From positions 460,678-524,677 of the forward strand of contig NZ_VORB01000001.1 in assembly GCF_007995015.1 (NCBI RefSeq): 64,000 bases of DNA, read 5' to 3'. Positions 39,433 to 46,835 of the stretch are shown here, in pieces. The translations under genes and the position numbers were made by a program. The notes beneath the pieces are model-generated. The model was not told where the DNA came from. It worked only from the letters and a program-made list of their open reading frames with translations, and searched no databases. Position 1 is the stretch's first letter; the number at the start of each line of letters is the position of its first letter. Source of the stretch: Luteibaculum oceani. Its GTDB lineage: Bacteria > Bacteroidota > Bacteroidia > Flavobacteriales_D > Luteibaculaceae.

Positions 39433-39463
39433 CAAAAATACCTAAAACAGGGTATTGACCAAA
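39433..39463 (-). promoter_or_regulatory. suf operon promoter (Bacteroidota -33/-7 type)
   Basis: On the minus strand, -33 TTTG (39463-39460), a 19-nt spacer and -7 TATTTTTG (39440-39433) match the consensus TTTG-N19-21-TAnnTTTG exactly. The start point should fall near 39426-39428. Confidence 0.75.
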
Positions 39464-39524
39464 TATCTTAACCCCTTTTCTGAAACAACGAATAATCGGT
39501 TACTTTGTGCCGTTAATTAGGACT

Positions 39525-40586
39525 ATGGCAACAAATTTTGACAGTTTAGGAGAATTTGGTTGGATTTCTCGCCTGCAAAAGGCAATACAACCCACCAATA
39601 AATCAACTATATACGGCATTGGGGACGATGCAGCGGTATTGGCTGGAACCGAGGAGGAATATAAACTTTTGGCTTCGGACATGCTGGTTGAAGGGGTGCA
39701 TTTTGATGTGCGCTACTCTCCACTTAAGCATCTGGGATACAAGGCGGTAGTGGTGAATATTTCGGATATCTATGCCATGAATGGTCAGCCCGAACAAATT
39801 GTGGTTTCCCTTGCTATTAGTAGCAAGTACACGGTAGAGGCGGTTGAAGCAATATATGAGGGGATGCTTTTGGCCTGTAAAATATATGGGGTTGATTTGG
39901 TTGGAGGCGACACCACCACTAGTCCTGCAGGTCTTTCAATCTCTATTGCAGCCTATGGCTCTGTTAAAAAAGACAAAATCACATATAGAAATGGAGCCAA
40001 TAGCGGTGATCTTGTGGTAGTATCTGGTGATTTAGGTGGTGCATATATGGGCTTACAAGTGCTGGAAAGAGAAAAATCGGTGTTTTTGGAGAACAAGGAA
40101 GTACAGCCCGATTTAAGTGGTCACGATTATATTTTGGAGCGTCAATTAAAACCAGAGGCCAGAAAAGATGTAATTGAGATGTTTGAAAAAATGGAGCTGA
40201 AACCTACCGCCATGATTGACATCTCGGACGGATTAGCTTCGGAGGCCATACACATTGCGGCACAGTCTGGAATGGGTGTTACCCTGCATGAGGAGAAAAT
40301 TCCTATCGATCCGTCCACCTATAATACCGCTCGCGATTTTAATTTAGATCCTACGGTTGTTGCCCTTAACGGGGGGGAGGATTACGAATTGTTATTTACC
40401 ATTTCGCAGTCTGATTACGATAAAATTAAAGGGTCTCCCCATTTTACTCCCGTTGGATATATAACTGCAGATAAAGAAGTATATCGCTTTGTAGACAGAC
40501 AAAATGGAGAGCACGAATTGCAGGCCCAGGGCTGGGATGCCTTTTTGAGCAAAAACAAGGACGTAAAGGGCGACAAGGAGGAATAA
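39525..40586 (+). CDS. thiL: Thiamine-monophosphate kinase
   Basis: ThiL phosphorylates thiamine monophosphate to thiamine diphosphate with ATP, the last step of cofactor synthesis. From ATG at 39525 the protein has 353 residues. It shows the ThiL/PurM-fold motifs GIGDDAAVL, SDMLVEGVHFD, LVGGDTTTSPAG and ISDGLASEAIHIA, plus NGGEDYELLF near the C-terminus. A GTG 18 bases upstream is an in-frame alternative but the sequence from ATG (MATNFDSLGEFGW) fits the family start better. It is divergent from the suf operon and separated from it by about 120 bases that hold both promoters. Confidence 0.95.
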   Translation: MATNFDSLGEFGWISRLQKAIQPTNKSTIYGIGDDAAVLAGTEEEYKLLASDMLVEGVHFDVRYSPLKHLGYKAVVVNISDIYAMNGQPEQIVVSLAISSKYTVEAVEAIYEGMLLACKIYGVDLVGGDTTTSPAGLSISIAAYGSVKKDKITYRNGANSGDLVVVSGDLGGAYMGLQVLEREKSVFLENKEVQPDLSGHDYILERQLKPEARKDVIEMFEKMELKPTAMIDISDGLASEAIHIAAQSGMGVTLHEEKIPIDPSTYNTARDFNLDPTVVALNGGEDYELLFTISQSDYDKIKGSPHFTPVGYITADKEVYRFVDRQNGEHELQAQGWDAFLSKNKDVKGDKEE

Positions 40587-40613
40587 TTTTAGTGTTTCGC
40601 GATATCAAGCTAG

Positions 40614-40645
40614 GCCCTGGAGTTTATCTGGGGCTTTCTTTTTTT
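40614..40645 (+). terminator. Rho-independent terminator after thiL
   Basis: GCCCTGGA (40614-40621), loop GTTTA, TCTGGGGC (40627-40634); eight pairs including two G-U, followed by TTTCTTTTTTT. Confidence 0.75.
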
Positions 40646-40687
40646 AAAAATTGCGCTTAACTTATAACTAGTCCCAAGATTACTACC

Positions 40688-42940
40688 ATGGAAGAAGTAA
40701 ATGAAAAAGCGCAACTAGCTGCATCCTTTATAAATAGTACCCATGCCCATGTTTTCTTAACAGGAAAGGCGGGCAGTGGTAAAACAACTTTCTTAAGAAA
40801 TCTAAGTAAGAATACCCATAAGCGATTTGTGGTAGTTGCCCCCACCGGAATTGCTGCGCTTAATGCACAGGGGGTTACCATTCACAGTCAATTTTTACTT
40901 CCTCCAGGTTCCTATTTACCAGATTTTACGCAAAGCAAGGATAGGAACTACAATAGTCCCATTTTTTATCGAAACGATTTAAATGCCAGACACCCATTAA
41001 ACACCGTTCGAAAGCGGGTTTTGCAGAATATAGACCTGTTAATTATTGATGAGGTTTCTATGTTGCGTGCTGATTTGCTGGATGCCATAGACTTTAGACT
41101 AAAATCTGCTCGAAATAATTTTAGGGAAAGTTTTGGAGGAGTTCAGGTGTTGTTTATTGGCGATTTATTTCAGCTATCGCCCATAGTTAGAGAAAATGAG
41201 TGGCCGGTTTTAAGTGGATATTACAAGTCGATGTATTTCTACGATGCCCTTTGTTTACGGGATAATCCACCTATATATATTGAATTAGAAAAGATTTACC
41301 GCCAACGCGATGGCAAGTTTATTTCCTTGTTAAACAACCTGCGAGATAACACCTGTACGGCAGAAGATTTGGAGCTTCTAAATAGCTATTACACAGAAAA
41401 ACCCAAGGCCTCTGCCATTACGCTTACTACCCATAATCGCATTGCTAATGAGATTAATGAAAGGAAATTGGAGCAGTTAGCAGGCAAAAGCTATACCTAC
41501 GAGGCCGAAATAGAGGGAGATTACCCCAAAGGAATGTATCCAACCGAACCCGAGATTACCCTTAAAAAAGGGACGCGGGTAATGTTTATTAAAAACGACA
41601 ACCAGGACCAGGTTTACTACAATGGTAAAACAGCTACCGTCGTTGATCTCGACTCGAGCAAGATCAAGGTGAAATTTGATGATGAGGACACACCCTACAC
41701 GCTGCAAAAAGCACTTTGGGAAAATAAAAAATACCTACACGACCCTGATACCAATGAGTTAAAAGAAGAGGTGGTTGGAAGTTACAGTCATTACCCCATA
41801 AAATTAGCATGGGCAATTACGGTGCATAAAAGTCAGGGATTAACCTTTGACGAGGCCGTGGTGGATTTAGGTCAGGCTTTTGCGCCAGGACAGGTCTACG
41901 TAGCTCTTTCTAGATTGAGGTCTTTGGATGGATTGCAATTGCGAAGCAAGTTGAGCCCTAAACAGATTCTTTGCCACGATCAGGTAGAGCGCTTCGTTAA
42001 AAACAGTAGAAATGACGAGGCGCTACAACAGAAATTAAGTGAGCAGCAAGAACGCTACATCGATTATTTGCTGGGTTCTTCATACAACCTAGACAGTCTT
42101 ATTAACCAGGCTAAGAATTTTGCCAGTAAGACCGAGAAGAAGCACAATTTTGAGATAGATAGCCTGAATCTTTATCCAAAAAGTATTAACCAAACCCTTG
42201 GTAAGAATCAGCCCCATGCGCAAACCTTTGCCCAACAGCTAGTAGGTCTATACAGACGGGGCAAAAAAGATGAATTAAAGCAGCGATTGTACGATGGGAG
42301 CAAATACTTTGAAAAAGTATTACGCGACTTAGTATTTGAGACCTTGAATCAACTAGCTACGGTACAAGAATACAAGGGAAATAAGGCCTATTGCACCCTG
42401 TTGGAGCAGATGGAAGCGAGTTTGTTGGAGAAGTGGCATCAGGTGGCTCAAATTCCGGTACTAATGGATGCTATTTTGGCTGGATCGCCCGTGGAGCGCG
42501 ATAAAACAGTTGAGCGAGGCATTACTTCTCAGCGTCAGGAAATGATAAACACATTGGGCGCCAAAATAAAGGTTGAGACCGCTAACAAAACCGGCAAGAA
42601 GAAAACCAAAAAAGCCAAGGGAGAAAAGAAGCCCAAAGCAGAAAAGGGCGCAACCTACGCGACAACGCTCGGACTGTTATTGGAAGGTAAAAACATAGAG
42701 GAAGTTGCCGAGGAGAGGGGATTAGCAGCGTCGACAATAGAGGGGCATGCTGTTAAATTAATCCGTGAGAAGAAAATAGAAATAAACCGTTTTTTAGAGA
42801 AAGAGATGGTTGCAGAGATAAGTAAGGCTTTAGATGAGGTAGGGAAAGAAAGCATAAAACCAGTGGTGGCGGAGCTAAATGAGAAATACAGCTACGGTCA
42901 GGTAAGAATGGTGCAAGCCTTTTTCCAGAGTTTGAATTAG
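40688..42940 (+). CDS. Pif1/RecD-like SF1B helicase with C-terminal helix-turn-helix domain
   Basis: This 750-residue protein is an ATP-dependent 5'-3' helicase of the Pif1/RecD type. The N-terminal core has Walker A GKAGSGKTTF (about residues 26-35), the Pif1-like APTGIAALNAQGVTIHSQF segment, Walker B LLIIDEVSMLRADLLDAID and the C-terminal helicase motif AWAITVHKSQGLTFDEAVVD...YVALSRLRSLDG. After a lysine-rich linker (about 635-660) comes an HTH_40-like DNA-binding segment (LLLEGKNIEEVAEERGLAAS). This fusion is common in Bacteroidota. Roles in replication-fork or G-quadruplex handling are inferred from the family. An IS element has inserted 40 bases after the stop, and no terminator of its own is visible. 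Confidence 0.9.
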   Translation: MEEVNEKAQLAASFINSTHAHVFLTGKAGSGKTTFLRNLSKNTHKRFVVVAPTGIAALNAQGVTIHSQFLLPPGSYLPDFTQSKDRNYNSPIFYRNDLNARHPLNTVRKRVLQNIDLLIIDEVSMLRADLLDAIDFRLKSARNNFRESFGGVQVLFIGDLFQLSPIVRENEWPVLSGYYKSMYFYDALCLRDNPPIYIELEKIYRQRDGKFISLLNNLRDNTCTAEDLELLNSYYTEKPKASAITLTTHNRIANEINERKLEQLAGKSYTYEAEIEGDYPKGMYPTEPEITLKKGTRVMFIKNDNQDQVYYNGKTATVVDLDSSKIKVKFDDEDTPYTLQKALWENKKYLHDPDTNELKEEVVGSYSHYPIKLAWAITVHKSQGLTFDEAVVDLGQAFAPGQVYVALSRLRSLDGLQLRSKLSPKQILCHDQVERFVKNSRNDEALQQKLSEQQERYIDYLLGSSYNLDSLINQAKNFASKTEKKHNFEIDSLNLYPKSINQTLGKNQPHAQTFAQQLVGLYRRGKKDELKQRLYDGSKYFEKVLRDLVFETLNQLATVQEYKGNKAYCTLLEQMEASLLEKWHQVAQIPVLMDAILAGSPVERDKTVERGITSQRQEMINTLGAKIKVETANKTGKKKTKKAKGEKKPKAEKGATYATTLGLLLEGKNIEEVAEERGLAASTIEGHAVKLIREKKIEINRFLEKEMVAEISKALDEVGKESIKPVVAELNEKYSYGQVRMVQAFFQSLN

Positions 42941-42980
42941 TTATTGGTCGGATGTAGAATAGGTTAATTGAGATGGGATT

Positions 42981-43005
42981 TGTCCCGTCCTGAAAAAAGT
43001 TGACA
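42981..43005. repeat. IS left terminal inverted repeat
   Basis: Begins TGTCCCGTCCTGA and ends GTTGACA; matches the reverse complement of 44281-44305 at 20 of 25 bases. Preceded by ATT. Confidence 0.85.
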
Positions 43006-43014
43006 GGTTAATTT

Positions 43015-43918
43015 TTAATTCCTGGTTAAAGTTAACGATTGATTTTTATTCCTAAAAAAGGTTGTCAGCGGGTTAATAATTCCGTCGTGTATTTCCGATG
43101 GAGTTTTCATCCTTTGACTGTAGTGAGGACGCTCCAGATTGTACAATCTTATCGCCTTGGCTACTTGCTCTTTGTAATTGCTTTTGGTTAGGTTATAACT
43201 GCATAGATATTCGTTTTTAATTATGCCATTAACCCTTTCTGCAATTGGGTTTTCTAAAGGGTCTCCCTTTTTACTCATGCTTATTAGTATGGATCTGTTT
43301 TTTTGTTTTAACACGGATGTATATTCATCGCAGCAATACTGGATGCCCCGGTCTGAGTGATGGATCTCTGGGTTCCCTTCTACTTTTAAGGCATGTTTTA
43401 GGCGGATAGGCTATGTTTTGCTTCTAGTGATTTTGCAATACAATGGCCTACTATTTTATTAGAATAAGCATCGGTAATCAAACTTAGGTAATATGGTGTT
43501 TCCCCGACTTTTACGTACGTTATATCAGATACCCATACTTGGTTTTTACGATCAATTTCTAGTTCCTTTATTAGGTTGCTATACTTTCTAAACCTATGGT
43601 TGGAGTTTGTTGTATAAACTCTATTTTTCCTTTTACGAACAAGTAATCCGTGGGTAGCCATTAAGTCAAAAAAACGATCTCGACCCATCATCCCAGGATG
43701 ATCTATTAGGATTGATCGTATTTTTTTGGTTCCCATGAGTTTGTGCTCTCGCCTAATGAGTAAAACATCTGCTAGCAAGGCCAGATTAGACATCTGTTGC
43801 GCCTCTCGACGCTTTTGGTGTTTGTAGTATGCTTGTCGCGTTTTACCAAACAAAGTACACCATGCGCTAAGTCCTAATGAGGACTCGCTTACTAATTCAT
43901 TAATTGTTTGGTAAACTA
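43015..43918 (-). pseudogene. IS3-family transposase OrfB (DDE integrase), frameshifted
   Basis: Reading leftward from the frameshift signal, OrfB starts VVYQTINELVSESSLGLSAW and continues through a YYKHQKRR helical region into the rve integrase domain. The catalytic triad is complete: Asp in WVSDITYV, Asp in IHHSDRGIQY and Glu in ENPIAERV. A one-base deletion in the segment 43401-43410 brings a TAA stop after SLSA; the remainder (RLKHALKVEGNPEIHHSDRG onward) continues in another frame from about 43400 to 43015. The element should therefore not make active transposase unless the deletion is a sequencing error. Confidence 0.85.
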
Positions 43919-44266
43919 CTTTTTTGGCAGTTTCCTCCCGAGTTCTTTTTCCCAGTTCTCTATAAGACGTTTAAAGCCGTAATTCTTTAATTCAGCGTCT
44001 TTTAAGGCCTTTTTGAGAAGTTCGTTTTCATGCTGGAGTTCCTTGGCGGATTTCTTTTGCTCTTTACTCATGACAGTAAATTTAGCCTTGTAATCCATAT
44101 CCCAAACATCAAATTCACTTTCGTATTTCTTACGCCACCGGTAGATATTATTTAAATATCCGATGTTGTACTTCTTACAAATTTCTTCCGAAGTAAGATC
44201 GGTAGTTAGGTACTCCTTAATGACTTGCCTTTTGAAGGCTTCTGAGTAACGCGTTAATTGTCTCAT
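43916..44266 (-). CDS. IS3-family transposase OrfA (HTH and leucine-zipper)
   Basis: OrfA of 116 residues has an N-terminal helix-turn-helix (YSEAFKRQVIKEYL, then SEEICKKYNIG...IYRWRKKYE) that binds the IS ends, and a coiled-coil/leucine-zipper region (ELQHENELLKKALKDAELKNYGFK) used for multimerisation. It ends at a TAG directly after A6G; slipping back by one base at that site joins OrfA to OrfB. OrfA alone usually acts as a repressor of IS3 transposition. Confidence 0.85.
   Translation of the reverse strand: MRQLTRYSEAFKRQVIKEYLTTDLTSEEICKKYNIGYLNNIYRWRKKYESEFDVWDMDYKAKFTVMSKEQKKSAKELQHENELLKKALKDAELKNYGFKRLIENWEKELGRKLPKK
43919..43925 (-). other. Programmed -1 frameshift heptamer A-AAA-AAG
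   Basis: Within OrfA the last codons read CCA AAA AAG TAG. The heptamer A AAA AAG is the classical IS3 slippery site. Slipping -1 avoids the TAG and continues GTA GTT TAC in the OrfB frame. Confidence 0.8.
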
Positions 44267-44280
44267 TTTGATTGATTTTG

Positions 44281-44305
44281 TGTCAACCTATATCAGGACA
44301 AGACA
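44281..44305. repeat. IS right terminal inverted repeat
   Basis: Begins TGTCAACCTATATCAGGACA and ends AGACA; partner of 42981-43005. Followed by ATT. Confidence 0.85.
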
Positions 44306-44382
44306 ATTAGGTAAAGAGCTTCTCATTTCTATTGAGTAAATTCTTTTTCATCTATCTTCTATTTATTGAACATTATTTCCGA

Positions 44383-44410
44383 GCTCTTTCGGGTATCGTA
44401 TCGGAAGAGC
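44383..44410. promoter_or_regulatory. Inverted repeat upstream of the toxin-antitoxin pair
   Basis: GCTCTTTCG (44383-44391) and CGGAAGAGC (44402-44410) pair over nine positions with one G-U, loop 10 bases. It lies just upstream of the -7 box at 44433; it may be an autoregulatory operator or a leftover terminator of the upstream unit. Confidence 0.35.
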
Positions 44411-44432
44411 AGCTGAGTTAATCCTATTTCCG

Positions 44433-44440
44433 TAAATTTG
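44433..44440 (+). promoter_or_regulatory. Bacteroidota -7 box (TAAATTTG) of the MntA-HepT operon
   Basis: Exact TAnnTTTG match ending four bases before the antitoxin ATG at 44445; the -33 region has no TTG. If used, the transcript would be nearly leaderless. Confidence 0.45.
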
Positions 44441-44444
44441 GATT

Positions 44445-44753
44445 ATGGAAAAGGCAGTCCAAGACAAGCTAAATGAGTTGCAAGAAATTTGCAAGAAAAA
44501 CAATGTAGCTGAGCTGTATTTATTTGGCTCGGCAGCAGGTGGCTTGTCAAACGGCAATAGTGATTTAGACTTTGCTGTGGTTCTAAAGGAAGGCTTATCA
44601 CCAATAGAGCATGGGGATTCTTTTATCTCACTATTATTCGCCCTTCAAGATTTATTTGATCGTGAAATAGACTTGGTTTCGTACAGAGTTGTAAAGAACC
44701 CAATTTTTAAGCAAGAGCTTGATAAAACCAAGGTTTCGCTTTATGCCGCCTAG
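44445..44753 (+). CDS. mntA: MNT-domain nucleotidyltransferase antitoxin (MntA-like)
   Basis: This 102-residue minimal nucleotidyltransferase has the signature G-S-x10-D-x-D exactly: Gly28-Ser29, then ten residues, Asp40-Leu-Asp42 (NGNSDLDFAVV), with a later acidic EIDLVSY. In HepT-MntA (type VII) systems the MntA enzyme neutralises the HEPN RNase toxin by adding AMP residues to a tyrosine in its active site. The HEPN gene overlaps its 3' end by 11 bases, so the two are translated together, antitoxin first. The operon lies 140 bases from the IS end. Confidence 0.88.
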   Translation: MEKAVQDKLNELQEICKKNNVAELYLFGSAAGGLSNGNSDLDFAVVLKEGLSPIEHGDSFISLLFALQDLFDREIDLVSYRVVKNPIFKQELDKTKVSLYAA

Positions 44754-45084
44754 TGAAGTTTTAAAATATCTTTTGGATATCGAATCTGTCATTTCAGAAT
44801 TGGAGCAAATTGTTCATCTTCATGATAATGACTATTTAAAGTTTCAAGGAAACTTTATGGCAGTTCGAGCTGCTGAAAGGGATTTAATGATCATAGGAGA
44901 GGCCATTAACAAGCTTAAAAAGTTAAATTTTAAGGGTCAGATTTCTGGAGCTCGTCAAATTATTGGGTTACGAAATTTGATAGCCCATTCATACGACTCT
45001 ATAGATCCAACAATTATTTGGACCATTCTCCAAAAGGACCTTCCAGTTATGAAACAGGAAATCCTTGCTTTCAAAGGAAAATAA
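44743..45084 (+). CDS. hepT: HEPN-domain RNase toxin (HepT-like, DUF86)
   Basis: From ATG at 44743 this is a 113-residue all-helical HEPN protein. The catalytic and modifiable motif R-x4-H-x-Y is complete: Arg77, His82 and Tyr84 in LRNLIAHSY. In characterised HepT proteins the Arg-His pair cleaves RNA (tRNA ends in one case) and the Tyr is AMPylated by MntA. A TTG eight codons upstream would lengthen the overlap with mntA and gives an unlikely N-terminus (MIKPRFRF), so ATG is preferred. All active residues are present, so the toxin looks functional. A terminator follows at 45116. Confidence 0.88.
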   Translation: MPPSEVLKYLLDIESVISELEQIVHLHDNDYLKFQGNFMAVRAAERDLMIIGEAINKLKKLNFKGQISGARQIIGLRNLIAHSYDSIDPTIIWTILQKDLPVMKQEILAFKGK

Positions 45085-45091
45085 AAGTTAG

Positions 45092-45152
45092 TATTCACCT
45101 AACCATTTAAAACCCAAAAGCCCGATACAATACTGCTTCGGGCTTTTATTTT
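45092..45152. repeat. Copy 1 of a duplicated terminator-bearing repeat
   Basis: About 60 bases (TATTCACC...AACC-TTTAAA...AGCCCGATACAATACTGC-TCGGGCTTTTAT) recur at 46293-46358 with few differences. The two copies flank the small T9SS cargo gene. Confidence 0.7.
45116..45147. terminator. Bidirectional terminator between hepT and the T9SS cargo gene
   Basis: AAAAGCCCGA (45116-45125), loop of 12, TCGGGCTTTT (45138-45147); A and T runs on both sides suit both convergent genes. Confidence 0.85.
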
Positions 45153-45174
45153 TCTGTTGTTGGTATAGAATTAA

Positions 45175-46152
45175 TTACTGTCGCACCAGCTTTATGGGAG
45201 CACCATTCTCCTTGATTACAAGAAAATAAATCCCTGATTTCACTTCCGAAATGTCTACGGAACTACCTTCGCCAGATATTAATTCTGATCCTTTTGAATC
45301 GAGGACTTTCCATGGGCCTGTGAATAATTCACCTTTAGCTTTTAGGGTATAAACTCCCGTTTCTGATGGGTTTGGGTAACAGCTAAAAATCTTTTCTCCT
45401 GTCTGTTTAGCAGAATGGATTGAGGAAATGTTATCTGGCGTTAACCGGTATAAAGTTCCATCAACCGCAGGACCATCTAATTCACTTCTGTTGGTATCCA
45501 ATTGAGGATTGTTGGGATCTCCGGTGAGATAAAGCTGAGTTATCTCTGTGCTACCATTAATTCCCCAATAATTGGCTTGAATTGTAGGCTTTAGGTTGAC
45601 TTTACTTTGAATACTGTTTGGTCCATAATGCAATTCGATAATGCCATTTTCCCAAATTTTCAATTGAAAATTTATAGAATCTGCATTGGTGCAAGAACTG
45701 CTTTCTACTACGTTAGTATATTGAATTACAATGTGTTTTCCAACTACATTCTCCTTAACCCCCCAAATGATATAGGATGAAGGATCTCTTCTAAGGTTAT
45801 CTTCCTTACTTAAATTAGTGTCGTAATTTCGATCTTGAAGGGTTCCGTTGGTAAATGAATAGGGAGAAATGGTTAATGCATTTAAATTGGTATCCATTAA
45901 AGCAATAAGGTTGCCGTCAAAAACAAGCCAACTTAGCTTTTCGCCAGCAATCAATTCCAGTTCAAAATTTTCTAGTTGAATCGGGCTAGCACCAAATTCT
46001 TCTTTCCAAGAGCCGTTGATTGGAAGAGTATCACCTGGAAAATTTGCGTATTGCTTGCTTTTAGTGCTAAGTGAATAGTCTAGTTGAGCAAAACAAGGGA
46101 AAGTCAAAAGTGAAATGGTCGTTAGAATAAGGGTGGTAAGGATTTTACTCAT
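45175..46152 (-). CDS. Secreted protein with T9SS type A C-terminal sorting domain
   Basis: From ATG at 46152 the protein has 325 residues with a signal peptide ending near FPCFAQ. An in-frame upstream extension to 46218 is rich in lysine because it reads through a poly-A tract and is not credible. The central region contains no domain I recognise; it resembles the Bacteroidota beta-sandwich regions with SYIIWGV and ENGIIELHYGPNS, the latter a common motif in T9SS cargo proteins. The C-terminus (FSCYPNPSETGVYTLKA to SGIYFLVIKENG...KLVRQ) is a type A sorting domain, so it should be exported by the type IX system. The gene is bracketed by the duplicated terminator repeat and preceded by an A16 run. 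Confidence 0.82.
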   Translation of the reverse strand: MSKILTTLILTTISLLTFPCFAQLDYSLSTKSKQYANFPGDTLPINGSWKEEFGASPIQLENFELELIAGEKLSWLVFDGNLIALMDTNLNALTISPYSFTNGTLQDRNYDTNLSKEDNLRRDPSSYIIWGVKENVVGKHIVIQYTNVVESSSCTNADSINFQLKIWENGIIELHYGPNSIQSKVNLKPTIQANYWGINGSTEITQLYLTGDPNNPQLDTNRSELDGPAVDGTLYRLTPDNISSIHSAKQTGEKIFSCYPNPSETGVYTLKAKGELFTGPWKVLDSKGSELISGEGSSVDISEVKSGIYFLVIKENGAPIKLVRQ

Positions 46153-46181
46153 GTAATTAAATTTTTGTGAATAACGGTATA

Positions 46182-46197
46182 TTTTTTTTTTTTTTTT
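46182..46197. repeat. Homopolymer of 16 T (A16 on the coding strand)
   Basis: Lies 30-45 bases upstream of the T9SS cargo ATG (46152), between a TTG and a TATA-like sequence, where a promoter spacer would be. Such runs change length by slippage. Confidence 0.7.
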
Positions 46198-46292
46198 CAA
46201 GTTTTTTTTGAATTCCAAGAAGGTATTATTAAAAGGTAATTAGAGTAAATCTCCTAAAGCTATGTAACTAGGGTAAAGCAGCTTCTAATTGA

Positions 46293-46358
46293 TATTCAAT
46301 CCACCCAAACCGTTTAAACCAAAAAGCCCGATACAATACTGCATCGGGCTTTTATATT
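46293..46358. repeat. Copy 2 of the duplicated terminator-bearing repeat, acting as terminator
   Basis: Near-identical to 45092-45152. Stem AAAAGCCCGAT (46322-46332) / ATCGGGCTTTT (46343-46353), loop 10. It terminates the leftward bacilliredoxin transcript. Confidence 0.8.
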
Positions 46359-46373
46359 TTAAAGTGTTTTCTC

Positions 46374-46784
46374 TTAACAGAACTCGTCGAAAGCGGCGGT
46401 TAAGTTTTCTGCAATCATTTCTGCAGCGCGCCCTTCGATATGGTGTCTTTCGATAAAGTGAACCAATTTTCCATCTTTAAACAATGCAATAGATGGTGAG
46501 CTAGGAGGATAAGGCAACATATACTTTCTTGCCTGGTCTACTGCTTCTTTGTCAAATCCAGCAAAAACGGTGGTGAACTTATCTGGAGTTTTTCCGTGCT
46601 TGGTGGCCATTTTAACTGCAGGTCTAGCGTTTGCTGCTGCACATCCACAAACCGAGTTAATCATAACTAAAACGGTTTCGTTACTCTTTATAGCGTTGTC
46701 TACTGCCTCTGCGGTTAAAAGCTCCTCGAATCCTACCTCGGTGAGTTCCGCCTTCATTGGCATTACTAATTCTTCAGGATACAT
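46374..46784 (-). CDS. BrxA/BrxB family bacilliredoxin
   Basis: Bacilliredoxins reduce mixed disulfides between proteins and bacillithiol-type low-molecular-weight thiols. The 136-residue protein starts MYPEELVMPMKAEL, has the CGC active site at residues 46-48 (NSVCGCAAANARPAV), the cis-proline segment PYPPSSPSIALFKDG and FIERHHIEGRAAEMIA near the end, all typical of the YphP/YqiW family. An exact TAnnTTTG box (TATCTTTG, minus strand 46808-46801) sits 17 bases before the ATG. Its presence suggests the organism makes bacillithiol; no biosynthesis gene is in the window. Confidence 0.92.
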   Translation of the reverse strand: MYPEELVMPMKAELTEVGFEELLTAEAVDNAIKSNETVLVMINSVCGCAAANARPAVKMATKHGKTPDKFTTVFAGFDKEAVDQARKYMLPYPPSSPSIALFKDGKLVHFIERHHIEGRAAEMIAENLTAAFDEFC

Positions 46785-46800
46785 AATTCTAAATTTTATG

Positions 46801-46808
46801 CAAAGATA
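46801..46808 (-). promoter_or_regulatory. -7 box (TATCTTTG) of the bacilliredoxin gene
   Basis: Exact TAnnTTTG on the minus strand, with no TTG at the proper -33 distance. It lies in the 51-base gap downstream of tadA. Confidence 0.45.
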
Positions 46809-46835
46809 CGCAAACCCCTTGGCTCAGTTTAGCCT

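Larger units (their letters stand above)
42981..44305 (-). mobile_element. IS3-family insertion sequence, 1325 bp, full length but transposase disabled
   Basis: The element is bounded by 25-bp imperfect inverted repeats (42981-43005 and 44281-44305, 20 of 25 positions matching, sharing TGTC, GTCCTGA and GTTGACA) and flanked by a 3-bp direct repeat ATT (42978-42980 and 44306-44308), the expected target duplication. It has two transposase frames joined by a slippery heptamer. OrfB carries a one-base frameshift near 43401-43410. It lies between the helicase gene and a toxin-antitoxin pair. Confidence 0.88.

Noticed and set aside
39464..39524. TPP riboswitch upstream of thiL
   Set aside because: The gap is too short and lacks the conserved thi-box sequences; only a weak TTACTTTG promoter-like box is visible.
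46153..46218. N-terminal extension of the T9SS cargo protein through the poly-A tract
   Set aside because: It would encode a lysine run before the signal peptide, which begins at the ATG ending at 46152.
45092..46358. A composite transposon formed by the duplicated terminator repeat
   Set aside because: The repeats carry no inverted ends or transposase and the single gene between them is a T9SS cargo protein; only the duplication is reported.
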